NCBI GenBank assembly: GCA_020850595.1
Contig: JADZEK010000147.1
Coordinates: forward strand, 124,001-188,000
Direction of reading: 5' to 3'
DNA: 64,000 nt
DNA from: Anaerolineales bacterium
GTDB taxonomy: Bacteria; Chloroflexota; Anaerolineae; Anaerolineales; UBA6663
A model generated the notes under the pieces. That model was given only the letters and a program-made list of their open reading frames with translations, was not told the origin of the DNA and searched no databases. This document shows positions 19,637 to 27,869 of the stretch, in pieces (position 1 is the stretch's first letter; each line of letters opens with the position of its first letter). Both the position numbers and the translations under genes were made by a program.

Positions 19637-20908
19637 GGTAGTGTCCCTGTAACGTGGGAACACTGATTACCAAAGCGACTTGGGCGGCACGCGAAAGCTG
19701 AGCAGTTCGTCCATGGTCCACACATGATCCGTGAGTCCCGCCGCCATGGCCGGGGTGACCAGTTTCCATTTCTTGTACGATCCGGTGCGGCCTTTGGTTG
19801 GAAGGGCGCGCGGCAAACGTTGGCGCAGGCCGCGATGCGGAACGACGAAATGGTAGTAAGCAAACGCCAGGGTCAATTGGTGCTCCAAGTAGTCCGGGTC
19901 TTTCGAGAAGGCATTCACCTTGCGGCTCATTCGGCGCGAATGCTGACGCACCGTCAGGTTGTTGCGTTCCACCCCGTACGTATTGATGATCCGGCTGACG
20001 GGCGAGGCTTGCAGCGCGGCCTCAACCTGCTCGGTCGAGCCATACACAATCCGGGTGGTGACTTCCACGACCCGCCCGTTCTCGCGCTCCTTAACGACCA
20101 CGGCATAGCACAAGTCCGGCGGCGGGATGCGGCGCGGTTTAGGAAAACGGCCTCGGGCCCCATGGCGCGCGGGCTGCACCCACTGCCCATAGACCTCCAG
20201 CAGGGCGTCGGCATAGTGCGGCAACTCATCGCTGGTGAAGAACGGGATCTGCCCATCCGTAGCCGATTTCAGCCGAAAAACGAGCCGCCGGGCATGGGCC
20301 AGGGTGCGTTTGCCTATCACCCAGGCCGGCACCAGTTTGCACACCGGGCTGAAAGCAATCCACACCCAGGCATCGCCATAGACTTCGGCCAACTGCTCCA
20401 ACGGCGTCAGGTGCGCTTCCTTCTTGTAAATGAACGTCCACAACTCATCCAACTGGCACTCGGTCAAATGCAGATTACGAAAAAAGTAGCTCATCACGGC
20501 CTGGCCGTGTTGACCCAAGATCGGCAGCCAACGCTGGACCGTGTCTTTGTCGACTTCGATCAACCGGCCCGTGGCGCGAATACTGACGCCTTCTGCCAGC
20601 GCCTTCGCCCCACGACGATAGATGTTCAAATCGGTACGCACGCCCGCATAAGCGGTGCCAGTACTGGCCGAGATGACGACCCGACAGGCCTGGCATTGAA
20701 ACCGCGGCCCGGCCCGTTGCCAATCGTACCGCTTCAGCCGCGCGGCCGATCCGACTTTGCCGAACAAGACGCACCGGGGGTTCAGACAGCAGCATGTCGT
20801 GTAGTCCATCCAGTAGCTCCTCGACCCATTGCCTCGGGTCGAGGATACTGGCTGTCAGCACCACCGGGCGCCTAATTCTGCGCCATTCCACGTTACAGGG
20901 ACACTACC
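19637..20908 (-). mobile_element. IS1-family-like insertion sequence, ~1272 bp
   Basis: 21 bp perfect terminal inverted repeats GGTAGTGTCCCTGTAACGTGG (19637-19657 / 20888-20908), 8 bp TSD, single transposase ORF. Confidence 0.9.
19667..20809 (-). CDS. IS1-family-like transposase
   Basis: N-term Cys motif RFQCQACR, HTH-like IRATGRLIEVDKDTVQRWLPILG, DDE-like DELWTFIYKKE...; QHSRRMSRKVNAFSK...AFAYYHFVVPHRGLRQ. Confidence 0.85.
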   Translation of the reverse strand: MDYTTCCCLNPRCVLFGKVGSAARLKRYDWQRAGPRFQCQACRVVISASTGTAYAGVRTDLNIYRRGAKALAEGVSIRATGRLIEVDKDTVQRWLPILGQHGQAVMSYFFRNLHLTECQLDELWTFIYKKEAHLTPLEQLAEVYGDAWVWIAFSPVCKLVPAWVIGKRTLAHARRLVFRLKSATDGQIPFFTSDELPHYADALLEVYGQWVQPARHGARGRFPKPRRIPPPDLCYAVVVKERENGRVVEVTTRIVYGSTEQVEAALQASPVSRIINTYGVERNNLTVRQHSRRMSRKVNAFSKDPDYLEHQLTLAFAYYHFVVPHRGLRQRLPRALPTKGRTGSYKKWKLVTPAMAAGLTDHVWTMDELLSFRVPPKSLW

Positions 20909-20916
20909 CACAATTG
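20909..20916. repeat. 8 bp target site duplication (right) cacaattg
   Basis: Identical to 19629-19636. Confidence 0.9.
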
Positions 20917-21444
20917 GGGGTAGATTTCTTCGGTACGGACATCGATTGGGAACATCCATACTACCAAGGGGCAGTTTCGAGCGTCCACGGATCTCAGGAG
21001 GCCGTTGGTTTTGCATTTCGTACCTCAGCCACCGGACAAGCGCAGGTCCTCAGTGCGTCCCTCTTGAACAATCAACCTTCGCGGGCTGTGGTGGTCGCGT
21101 TTGACCCTGCTGGCCTGGTGCCAGGCCAAAAGTACACTGGGGAAATCACAGTGTATCGGCTGAATGGGAGCGTGATTCAGGTCATTGCAGCCAAGCATGG
21201 GGAGGTTGCGGCGCGTGCTAACCCGATCAAAGCTCCCGGTTTGGCGCGTCCCAACGCCTATTGTTATCCAGGGATTGACAGTTGCATCCAGGGTTGGTAT
21301 TCATCCTGTGCTCCGTACCTCCTACTCGGTACGACGCTCTACCTGATGTGTGTATCACTCGGTGTTGGGGCGTGCTATGCGCAGTACTGTTACTGAGTAC
21401 AAAGTCTCAGCCACGGGCGATTAATGCTGTTGCCCCCTTACGTA

Positions 21445-21486
21445 GACTGGACAGATGCCCAGCATTCACCGGGCATCTGTCCAGTC
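21445..21486. terminator. strong hairpin, 16 bp perfect stem, 10 nt loop
   Basis: gactggacagatgccc-agcattcacc-gggcatctgtccagtc downstream of the Tat gene; no clear T-tract. Confidence 0.55.
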
Positions 21487-21593
21487 GTGTCTATCGGCTC
21501 GCTGATTGCTCACACATGCCGCCCATGGCAAGACATTCCGGAACTTGAAATTCGCGGGGTGCTATCGTAAGAAAACGACTGAGGTTTTCATCA

Positions 21594-22046
21594 GTGAACA
21601 TCGGAGGCAAGATGAGGGCGAGTAAATCCAGCAAGTTTATCTTCAAGGATGAGTCAGCAGCGAGCCGCGTAATAGTAGAGTTGCTGACTAGATTGTCCAA
21701 GTTTCCGGATCCCCGCCCCTGGGGATGGGCTATCGTCCTGCTAGTGTTTATTTTTGCTCTTCGTTCTGCATTATCGGGCCAATACTCGGCAGAAGATTCA
21801 CTAAAACAAGTTTCCTTACTATGCTACGCGTTGGCGATTGCAAGCACAGAGCCGAGATTTCGATGGCCTTACATACTTGCAAGACCATTAGCAGTCGTCA
21901 TGTTGGTGATTGGTTTCATCTTCATGATTCTCTGGATCGTGTCAACCCCCTTGAACCCTTCATTCGATTTCCTCTCATTGAGCTTAGTGTTTATCCTGAC
22001 TCTGCGGGATGTCAGCCGCACTTTCATGTTCCGGCATACGCCTTAA
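21594..22046 (+). CDS. hypothetical small multi-TM membrane protein
   Basis: 150 aa ORF with hydrophobic segments AIVLLVFIFALRSAL, PLAVVMLVIGFIFMILWIV, FLSLSLVFILTL; in lower-GC island; GTG or internal ATG start. Confidence 0.5.
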   Translation: MNIGGKMRASKSSKFIFKDESAASRVIVELLTRLSKFPDPRPWGWAIVLLVFIFALRSALSGQYSAEDSLKQVSLLCYALAIASTEPRFRWPYILARPLAVVMLVIGFIFMILWIVSTPLNPSFDFLSLSLVFILTLRDVSRTFMFRHTP

Positions 22047-22156
22047 GGTGGCTTGGTCTAAGTAGCTGATCTGTGTGAGCCCACCCTAGTTGCAGTCTAG
22101 AGCTATAGCATACCCCGCTCCAGCTATTACAGCCTGCCTCGATCACTCAAAAGGAT

Positions 22157-22256
22157 GCGCGCGGCTTCGAGCGCGTGCGCCCGTTCACGTGGGACAACGC
22201 CGCCAAGCAATTGTTGGAGGTGTACGAGGCCGTCGGAGGCAAGTGATTTCTGATTG
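22157..22256 (+). repeat. direct repeat copy 2 (relic of GT4 3' end)
   Basis: gcgcgcggcttcgagcgcgtgcgcccgttcacg...gtcggaggcaagtgatttctgattg, 96/100 identical to 18325-18424. Confidence 0.95.
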
Positions 22257-22278
22257 TTGATTGCTGATTGTTGATTGG
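22252..22278. repeat. heptanucleotide tandem repeat (GATTGYT)n
   Basis: gattgtt gattgct gattgtt gattggg. Confidence 0.8.
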
Positions 22279-22406
22279 GGTTTGGCGACCTACTGAATCA
22301 AGTCACGCTGACTTCAACAATTACGCCGACCTGGTGCTTTTCAAATCAGCAATCAGAAATCTACAATCACAAATCGTCACTCAAAAATCTCTCCGCCCTT
22401 CTGCTA

Positions 22407-22412
22407 TATAAT
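22407..22412 (+). promoter_or_regulatory. candidate -10 element TATAAT, 8 nt before ATG
   Basis: ctgctaTATAATcctcgctcATG. Confidence 0.5.
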
Positions 22413-22420
22413 CCTCGCTC

Positions 22421-22789
22421 ATGTCCACCACACAATTCCCCATCTACACCTCGGCCGGCGATTGGGTGGCGATGCTCATTGGCCGCTACCTGTACAATAC
22501 GAGCGGCGAGTGGATCGGCTGGATTGACGCCGAGGGCCTGATCTTCAACACTCGTGGCGAATACGCCGGGTGGCTGGCGCGCGACTTTCGGGTGCTGCGC
22601 AAGCGCGAGGGCGGCAGCCAGCACCCTCGCCGCGACCCGCCCGCCAAGCCCCCGCGTGTGAAGCTGCCCATGTCGGTCAAGCTGCCGCCCATGATGAGCA
22701 GCGTGCCCTACGACACGATGGACGTATTTGAGGAAGCTCCCTACCGCCTGGACCCGATGGACATGGACCAGGTGCAGGACATTGACTGA
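22421..22789 (+). CDS. conserved hypothetical protein with short YxxxGEWIGW repeats (possible 4-fold beta-flower type)
   Basis: MSTTQFPIYTSAGDWVAMLIGRYLYNTSGEWIGWIDAEGLIFNTRGEYAGWLARD. Confidence 0.6.
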   Translation: MSTTQFPIYTSAGDWVAMLIGRYLYNTSGEWIGWIDAEGLIFNTRGEYAGWLARDFRVLRKREGGSQHPRRDPPAKPPRVKLPMSVKLPPMMSSVPYDTMDVFEEAPYRLDPMDMDQVQDID

Positions 22790-22790
22790 C

Positions 22791-23297
22791 ATGAACGACA
22801 CCCCGGCCCGATCGGACGCCGCCCGGCACGTGGGAGAGTCGCGGGTGACGCTCTCGATGCTGATGGGCCCCACCGAGGCCAACCTCAACGGCAACGTCCA
22901 CGGCGGCTACATCATGCGCTTGATGGATGAGGCGGGGGCCTCGGCTGCCATGCGCCACGCCCGCCGCCAGGTGGTCACGGTGGCGGTGGATCAGGTGTTG
23001 TTCCGCGAGCCGATCCACCTGGGCGATTTGGTGACGTTCACCGCCGAGCTGACCTACGTGGGCCGCACCTCGATGGAGACGCGCATTGAGGTCCTCGCGC
23101 AGAACCTATTCACCAGCGCCACCACGCACACCAACACCGCCTATTTCGTTTACGTGGCGCTCGACCCAAACGGCAAGCCGGCGCCCGTGCCGCCACTGGA
23201 ACTGACGACGCCCGAGGAGCAGGCGCAGTGGGAGGCGGCCAAGGCGCGGCAGGCTTATCGGCTGGCCCAGCGCCGGACACCGGCCTCGCGGGCATGA
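22791..23297 (+). CDS. acyl-CoA thioesterase, hotdog fold
   Basis: GPTEANLNGNVHGGYIMRLMDEAGASAAMRHARRQVVTVAVDQVLFREPIHLGD. Confidence 0.88.
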   Translation: MNDTPARSDAARHVGESRVTLSMLMGPTEANLNGNVHGGYIMRLMDEAGASAAMRHARRQVVTVAVDQVLFREPIHLGDLVTFTAELTYVGRTSMETRIEVLAQNLFTSATTHTNTAYFVYVALDPNGKPAPVPPLELTTPEEQAQWEAAKARQAYRLAQRRTPASRA

Positions 23298-24460
23298 CCG
23301 AGCCTGTCCCTGCGTCGCTCAAAGCGCTGATCGAGCAGGCCTCGGCCGCGCGCTACCTGCGCGCCGAGTCGCCCGAGCCGCGCAGCCTGAGCGAACCCAC
23401 GCCCTACCCGTTCCTGGCGCTGGTCGGCCAGCGCGAGATGAAACTGGCGCTGCTGCTGACGCTCATCAACCCGGGCCTGAGCGGCGTGCTGCTGGTGGGG
23501 CCGCGCGGCACCGGCAAGACCACGGCGGTGCGCAGCCTGAGCGACTTGCTGCCCATCGTGGCCCGCTCGGCCTGCCCGTACGGCTGCCTGCCGGAGGATG
23601 TGGAGACGGGCGGCATGGAGGCGGTTTGCCCGGACTGCGCCAAGAAGTATGGCGAGGGTGAATCGCTGACTTATCCCGACCCGGTGCGGCTGGTGGAACT
23701 GCCGCTGCATAGCCGGCTGGAGGACGTGGTGGGCGGGCTGGAGGCGCGCGCCGCGCAGCTCAACCGCATGGCGCTCCAGCGCGGCATCCTCAGCCACGCC
23801 GACCAGAACCTGCTCTACATTGACGAAGTGAATCTGCTGCCGAACGAGATCGTGGACGCCATCCTGGATGCCTCGGCGCAGGGCGTGTACACCGTGCGGC
23901 GGGGGCCGCTGGCCGCCACCTATCGGTCACGTTTCGTCTTGATTGGTTCGCTGAACCCGGAGGAAGGCCGTCTGCGCCCGCAGATCCTGGACCGTTTCGG
24001 GCTGCGGCTGATCGTCCACGGCCTGAGCGATCCGGCCGACCGGCTGGAAGCCTACCATCGCGTGCGGGCGTACACGGCCAGCCCACAGGCCACGATTGCG
24101 GCTTACGCCGACCAGACCCTGGCGGCCAGGGCGGAAATTCAGGCGGCGCGCCAGCGGCTGCCGGGAGTGCGGCTGACGTCTGCGGCCGAACAAGCCGGGC
24201 TGGACCTGGTGCGGCGGCTGGAGATTGACTCGCTGCGAGCGGAGTTGACGCTGTTTGAGGCCGCCCGCGCGGTGGCCGCCGCCGACGACCGCGACACCGC
24301 CACCCCCGCCGACGTGCGGGAGGCAGCCCCCATGGCGCTGAGGCTGCGGCGCTCGCCGTTCATGCAGGAATACTTCAACGCCCAGCAGCAGGAGGAGCAC
24401 CAAATCGGCGCACTGCTGGATGAAGTAATCCCCCCGACCCCGGGCGCGGAGGCGGCATGA
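23294..24460 (+). CDS. magnesium chelatase subunit I-like AAA+ ATPase
   Basis: PFLALVGQREMKLALLLTLINPGLSGVLLVGPRGTGKTTAVRSLSDLLP, Walker B LLYIDEVNLLPNEIVDAILDASAQGVYTVRRGP. Confidence 0.88.
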   Translation: MTEPVPASLKALIEQASAARYLRAESPEPRSLSEPTPYPFLALVGQREMKLALLLTLINPGLSGVLLVGPRGTGKTTAVRSLSDLLPIVARSACPYGCLPEDVETGGMEAVCPDCAKKYGEGESLTYPDPVRLVELPLHSRLEDVVGGLEARAAQLNRMALQRGILSHADQNLLYIDEVNLLPNEIVDAILDASAQGVYTVRRGPLAATYRSRFVLIGSLNPEEGRLRPQILDRFGLRLIVHGLSDPADRLEAYHRVRAYTASPQATIAAYADQTLAARAEIQAARQRLPGVRLTSAAEQAGLDLVRRLEIDSLRAELTLFEAARAVAAADDRDTATPADVREAAPMALRLRRSPFMQEYFNAQQQEEHQIGALLDEVIPPTPGAEAA

Positions 24461-25149
24461 GCCGCGCGCGCCCGGCGGCGCTGCTGCTGGCGCTGGCGGG
24501 CTACTGGCTGCCATGGCTGACGCACCCAGCAGCGGCCTTGCGCCTCAACGGGTATGAACTATCGGAGTGGGTGACGTTCCTGCCCGCCGTGCGCGACGGC
24601 AGCAGCTCCCTGACGCGGCTGGCCTTTCTGCTGCCACTGGCGGCGCTGGCGCTGCTGTGCGCTCTGGCCGCCGCGCGCCCCGCCTCCACGCTCAACCTGC
24701 CGCCGTTGGGCGAAGGCGCGGCGCGACGCCCGGCACCCGCCACCCGCGCCAGGCTGTGGGGGCTGCTGCCGAATATGGCCGGACCGCTGGGCTGGCTGTT
24801 CCTGGCCCTGGGGCTGCTGTGCGCGTTGATTGTCTTCCCGCCGTACCCCTATCTACTGACCGCCTACGCCGACCCGGAGTATCAGCCGCAGTTGCTCGCT
24901 GCTGCGCTGACGCTGATTGGGGTGATGGTCGTGGTGTTCCTGCCCGCCGACCTGGGCGCGGCGCTGCAAACGCTACTGGCGCTGGGCGCACTGGCGCTGG
25001 GCGCGTGGGCGTTGGCGGCGGTGCAGCCCTCGGCCTCCGATCTGTTGGGCGCGCCGTGGGCAGTTGGCCTGGGTTGGTGGGCCATGCTGTTGGGCTTGGG
25101 CTGGCTGGCGCTGTTGGGGCTGCGGCGGCTGTTTGGCCCGCGCGTGTAA
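24457..25149 (+). CDS. hypothetical multi-TM membrane protein
   Basis: ATGA overlap with upstream gene; hydrophobic helices throughout. Confidence 0.6.
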   Translation: MSRARPAALLLALAGYWLPWLTHPAAALRLNGYELSEWVTFLPAVRDGSSSLTRLAFLLPLAALALLCALAAARPASTLNLPPLGEGAARRPAPATRARLWGLLPNMAGPLGWLFLALGLLCALIVFPPYPYLLTAYADPEYQPQLLAAALTLIGVMVVVFLPADLGAALQTLLALGALALGAWALAAVQPSASDLLGAPWAVGLGWWAMLLGLGWLALLGLRRLFGPRV

Positions 25150-25206
25150 GCCGCGGCCACGGCGACTGCAACTTTAGCGCGGCCGCGCCTGTAGTGCTGG
25201 TAGGAG

Positions 25207-25776
25207 ATGGCCGGATTAGGTGAGGCGGGCGACGCGAACGACGGGGAGTTGGCGCAGCGCGCCCACGCGGGCGACGCGGCCGCTTATGGGGCGCTGGTCG
25301 AGCGCTACCAGGGGGCGGTGTTCAACGTTTGCTACCGGATGCTGCACGAGCGCGCGGCCGCCGAGGACCTGGCGCAAGAGGCTTTCCTGAGGGCGCACGC
25401 CCGGCTAGAGTTGTATGACACGGCACGGCCGTTTGGGCCGTGGATCAAGCGCGTGGCGGCTAACCTGTGCCTGAACCATTTGGAGGGGCAGCGACCCAGC
25501 CTGCCGCTAGACGAAGAACGCGACGCGCCCGACCCGGACCCGCTGGGGCAGGACCCGGCGGCCGTGCAGGAAGCGGCCGAAGCGGCGGCGGCGGTGCGGG
25601 CGGCCATTGCCGGGCTGCCGCCGCATTACCGAGTGGTGATTGAGCTGCGACACTTTCAAGACCTGAGCTACAGCGAGATCGCCGCCGCGCTGGGCAAGCC
25701 GGTGAGCGATGTGAAGAGCCATTTGTTTCGGGCGCGCAAGCTGCTGGCCGATGCGCTCGCCCAGCAGCGGGGATAG
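25207..25776 (+). CDS. RNA polymerase sigma-70 factor, ECF subfamily
   Basis: AYGALVERYQGAVFNVCYRMLHERAAAEDLAQEAFLRAHARL...LSYSEIAAALGKPVSDVKSHLFRARKLL. Confidence 0.93.
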   Translation: MAGLGEAGDANDGELAQRAHAGDAAAYGALVERYQGAVFNVCYRMLHERAAAEDLAQEAFLRAHARLELYDTARPFGPWIKRVAANLCLNHLEGQRPSLPLDEERDAPDPDPLGQDPAAVQEAAEAAAAVRAAIAGLPPHYRVVIELRHFQDLSYSEIAAALGKPVSDVKSHLFRARKLLADALAQQRG

Positions 25777-25778
25777 CC

Positions 25779-26366
25779 ATGCACCCCCACCTGACCGACG
25801 AGACCCTGAACGAATACCTGGACGAGGCGCTGCCCGCCGCCCAAGCGGCCGGGGTGGCCGCTCATGTCAGCGCCTGCGTGACCTGTGCGGCGCGGCTGAG
25901 GGCGCGGCGGGCGCTCTTTGCCGAGCTAGACGGGCTGCCAGAAGCGCCAATAGCGCATAGCCTCACGCCGGGCGTGTTGGCCGCCTTGCCGAGGCAGGCG
26001 GCTATGCGCAATTCGGCCCACGGTAGGCGACCCGCGCTGCGCTGGCTGGCTCTGGCCGAGGTCGCAGCCGCGCTGGCGCTGTTGGCGCTGGCCTGGCCCA
26101 TCATCGGGGCGTTGCTGGCTGAGGCACCGACGCTGGCCGCCGAGTGGCTGGCCCGCCTGCCCACGCTGACGACGATTGATTGGCTGGCGGCGGCGCAAGG
26201 CTGGCTTGCCGCCCTCAAGCCACCGGCCCCGAGCAACTGGCTGCCCATTGGTCTTGGCCCGCTGACGCTTGGGTTGGCGGTAGCAGCGGCGGCCGCGGTG
26301 TGGCTGGTGGGCAACGCCGTCATGCTGCGCCGGTCAGTCAGCCTGCGCCCCCGGAGAAATGTATGA
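25779..26366 (+). CDS. anti-sigma factor, zf-HC2-like
   Basis: MHPHLTDETLNEYLDEALPAAQAAGVAAHVSACVTCAARL plus TM; downstream of ECF sigma. Confidence 0.78.
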   Translation: MHPHLTDETLNEYLDEALPAAQAAGVAAHVSACVTCAARLRARRALFAELDGLPEAPIAHSLTPGVLAALPRQAAMRNSAHGRRPALRWLALAEVAAALALLALAWPIIGALLAEAPTLAAEWLARLPTLTTIDWLAAAQGWLAALKPPAPSNWLPIGLGPLTLGLAVAAAAAVWLVGNAVMLRRSVSLRPRRNV

Positions 26367-26851
26367 ATGAACTGTTCAGCGGCGCGGTCGTAATTTGTCT
26401 GGCGGCGCTGGCGCTGGCCGCCTTCTTCGTGGTACTGGGCGCGCTCTTCCCCGACCGGCTGGCCCGAACGCGCGCCATCGCCGCCCGCGCCCCGGGCCGC
26501 GCCTTTGTCATTGGGCTGATCAACGCTTTCTTCGCGGGTGTGGTCGTGCTGGCGCTGCTGGCCGTGGCGAGTTGGACCACCATCCAGCTAATCGCCGTGC
26601 CGGCGCTGGTACTGTTGAGCCTGCTGGCGCTGGGCCTGGCGTTCGGGCTGGGCGGGGTAGTCGCGCTGCTGGGCGAACGGCTGCTGCCCGAGCGCGGCGT
26701 GATCGTGCGCCACGGCGCGACAGCCATCTTGCTGGCGCTGGCCTGCGCCCTGCCCTACGCGGGCTGGTTCCTGCTCGGCCCATATGTTGCGCTGCTGGGG
26801 CTGGGCGCATTCCTGCTGACGTTCTTCGAGCCGGGCACGCCCGCCGTCTGA
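26363..26851 (+). CDS. hypothetical membrane protein
   Basis: MNELFSGAVVICLAALALAAFFVVLGALFPDRLAR; 4-5 TM; ATGA overlap. Confidence 0.6.
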   Translation: MNELFSGAVVICLAALALAAFFVVLGALFPDRLARTRAIAARAPGRAFVIGLINAFFAGVVVLALLAVASWTTIQLIAVPALVLLSLLALGLAFGLGGVVALLGERLLPERGVIVRHGATAILLALACALPYAGWFLLGPYVALLGLGAFLLTFFEPGTPAV

Positions 26852-26882
26852 GCGCAACACCGCCGCGCCAACTCGGCATCGC

Positions 26883-27701
26883 ATGTTCTGGAAACGCAAG
26901 CCCAAGGCTCCGCCACCGCCAGCCGACCCCGAGCTGGCGCGCCTTCAGGCGGACCTGGCCGCACGCCAAGAGGCTGTGGCCGAGCTGGAGCTCGACCTGC
27001 TCAATTCGCAGCTTGATCTGCAGACTTTCAACGCCGAAATCGAGCGCCGCCTGGGGCCGCTGCAGCGCCGCATCGCGCAGCTAGAAGCCGAATTGGCCGA
27101 GGCCCGTACCGGGGCCGCGCGCCGGATGCTGTACGGCGACCGAGCCGCCGCGGCCGACCTGCCTGACGATGTGCTGACACAGTATCGGCGCGCCTGGGGC
27201 ACCGGCCCGCAGCCAGACCCGCCGCCACACCCACCGCCCGCGCCAGCGCCACCCGACACCGCCACCGAAGCGGAACTCAAGCGGCTCTATCGTTTGCTCG
27301 CCAAGCGCTACCATCCGGACCTGACGACCGCCCCGGCCGAGAAGGAGTGGCGCGCGGCGCGCATGGCCGAGGTTAACGCGGCCTACGCCGCGCGCGACCT
27401 GACCGCCCTGCGCCGGCTGAAGGCGCAGCCGAGCGCACCGCCCGGCCCGCCTCCGCCGCCGGCCCCACCTAGCCGAGAGCAGTTGCTCAGCGACCTACGG
27501 GCCGAGATCAGCCGCCTGGAGGCGCTGGGGGCACGGCTGGAGCAGGAGTTGGACGCGCTGGCGGCTTCTCCGGCTGTGCAGCTTAAGCTGGAGGCCACGT
27601 TCGCGCGGCGCGCCGGGCGCGACCTGCTGGGTGAGATGGCCGCCGACCTGCAAGCCGAGGCCGCCAAACTTGAGGGCGAGCTAGCGGCGCTGCGGCGCTG
27701 A
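26883..27701 (+). CDS. J-domain-containing protein with coiled coils
   Basis: ELKRLYRLLAKRYHPDLTTAPAEKEWRAARMAEVNAAYAARD (HPD motif) flanked by Glu/Ala-rich helices. Confidence 0.82.
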   Translation: MFWKRKPKAPPPPADPELARLQADLAARQEAVAELELDLLNSQLDLQTFNAEIERRLGPLQRRIAQLEAELAEARTGAARRMLYGDRAAAADLPDDVLTQYRRAWGTGPQPDPPPHPPPAPAPPDTATEAELKRLYRLLAKRYHPDLTTAPAEKEWRAARMAEVNAAYAARDLTALRRLKAQPSAPPGPPPPPAPPSREQLLSDLRAEISRLEALGARLEQELDALAASPAVQLKLEATFARRAGRDLLGEMAADLQAEAAKLEGELAALRR

Positions 27702-27869
27702 CACGATCACTGCCGCCCCACCTCGCTCAACGCCATCGGCCCCCTGACATCAGCCCGGTCACAATCACATACCCGGCCCAGCCCGTCACCGCAACATTCG
27801 CGCCGCCACGCCTGTATCTCTGGCTAGAAGGACAGAGAACGGTTCGCACGCGAAAGGAGCGGTGCAGGC

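Larger units (their letters stand above)
19415..21396 (+). pseudogene. Tat-signal secreted protein with Cys-rich C-terminus, split by IS insertion (19415-19636 joined to 20917-21396)
   Basis: 5' part MSNKHLSRRVFLGSFARATAAAVLASF; removing the IS and one TSD gives in-frame ...KSLAEAQL|GVDFFGTDIDWEHPYYQG...; C-term AYCYPGIDSCIQGWYSSCAPYLLLGTTLYLMCVSLGVGACYAQYCY. Confidence 0.85.

Noticed and set aside
22245-22361. Considered as an intrinsic terminator or riboswitch
   Set aside because: The arms are ~80 nt apart and the sequence is a simple heptamer repeat; better described as a repeat element.
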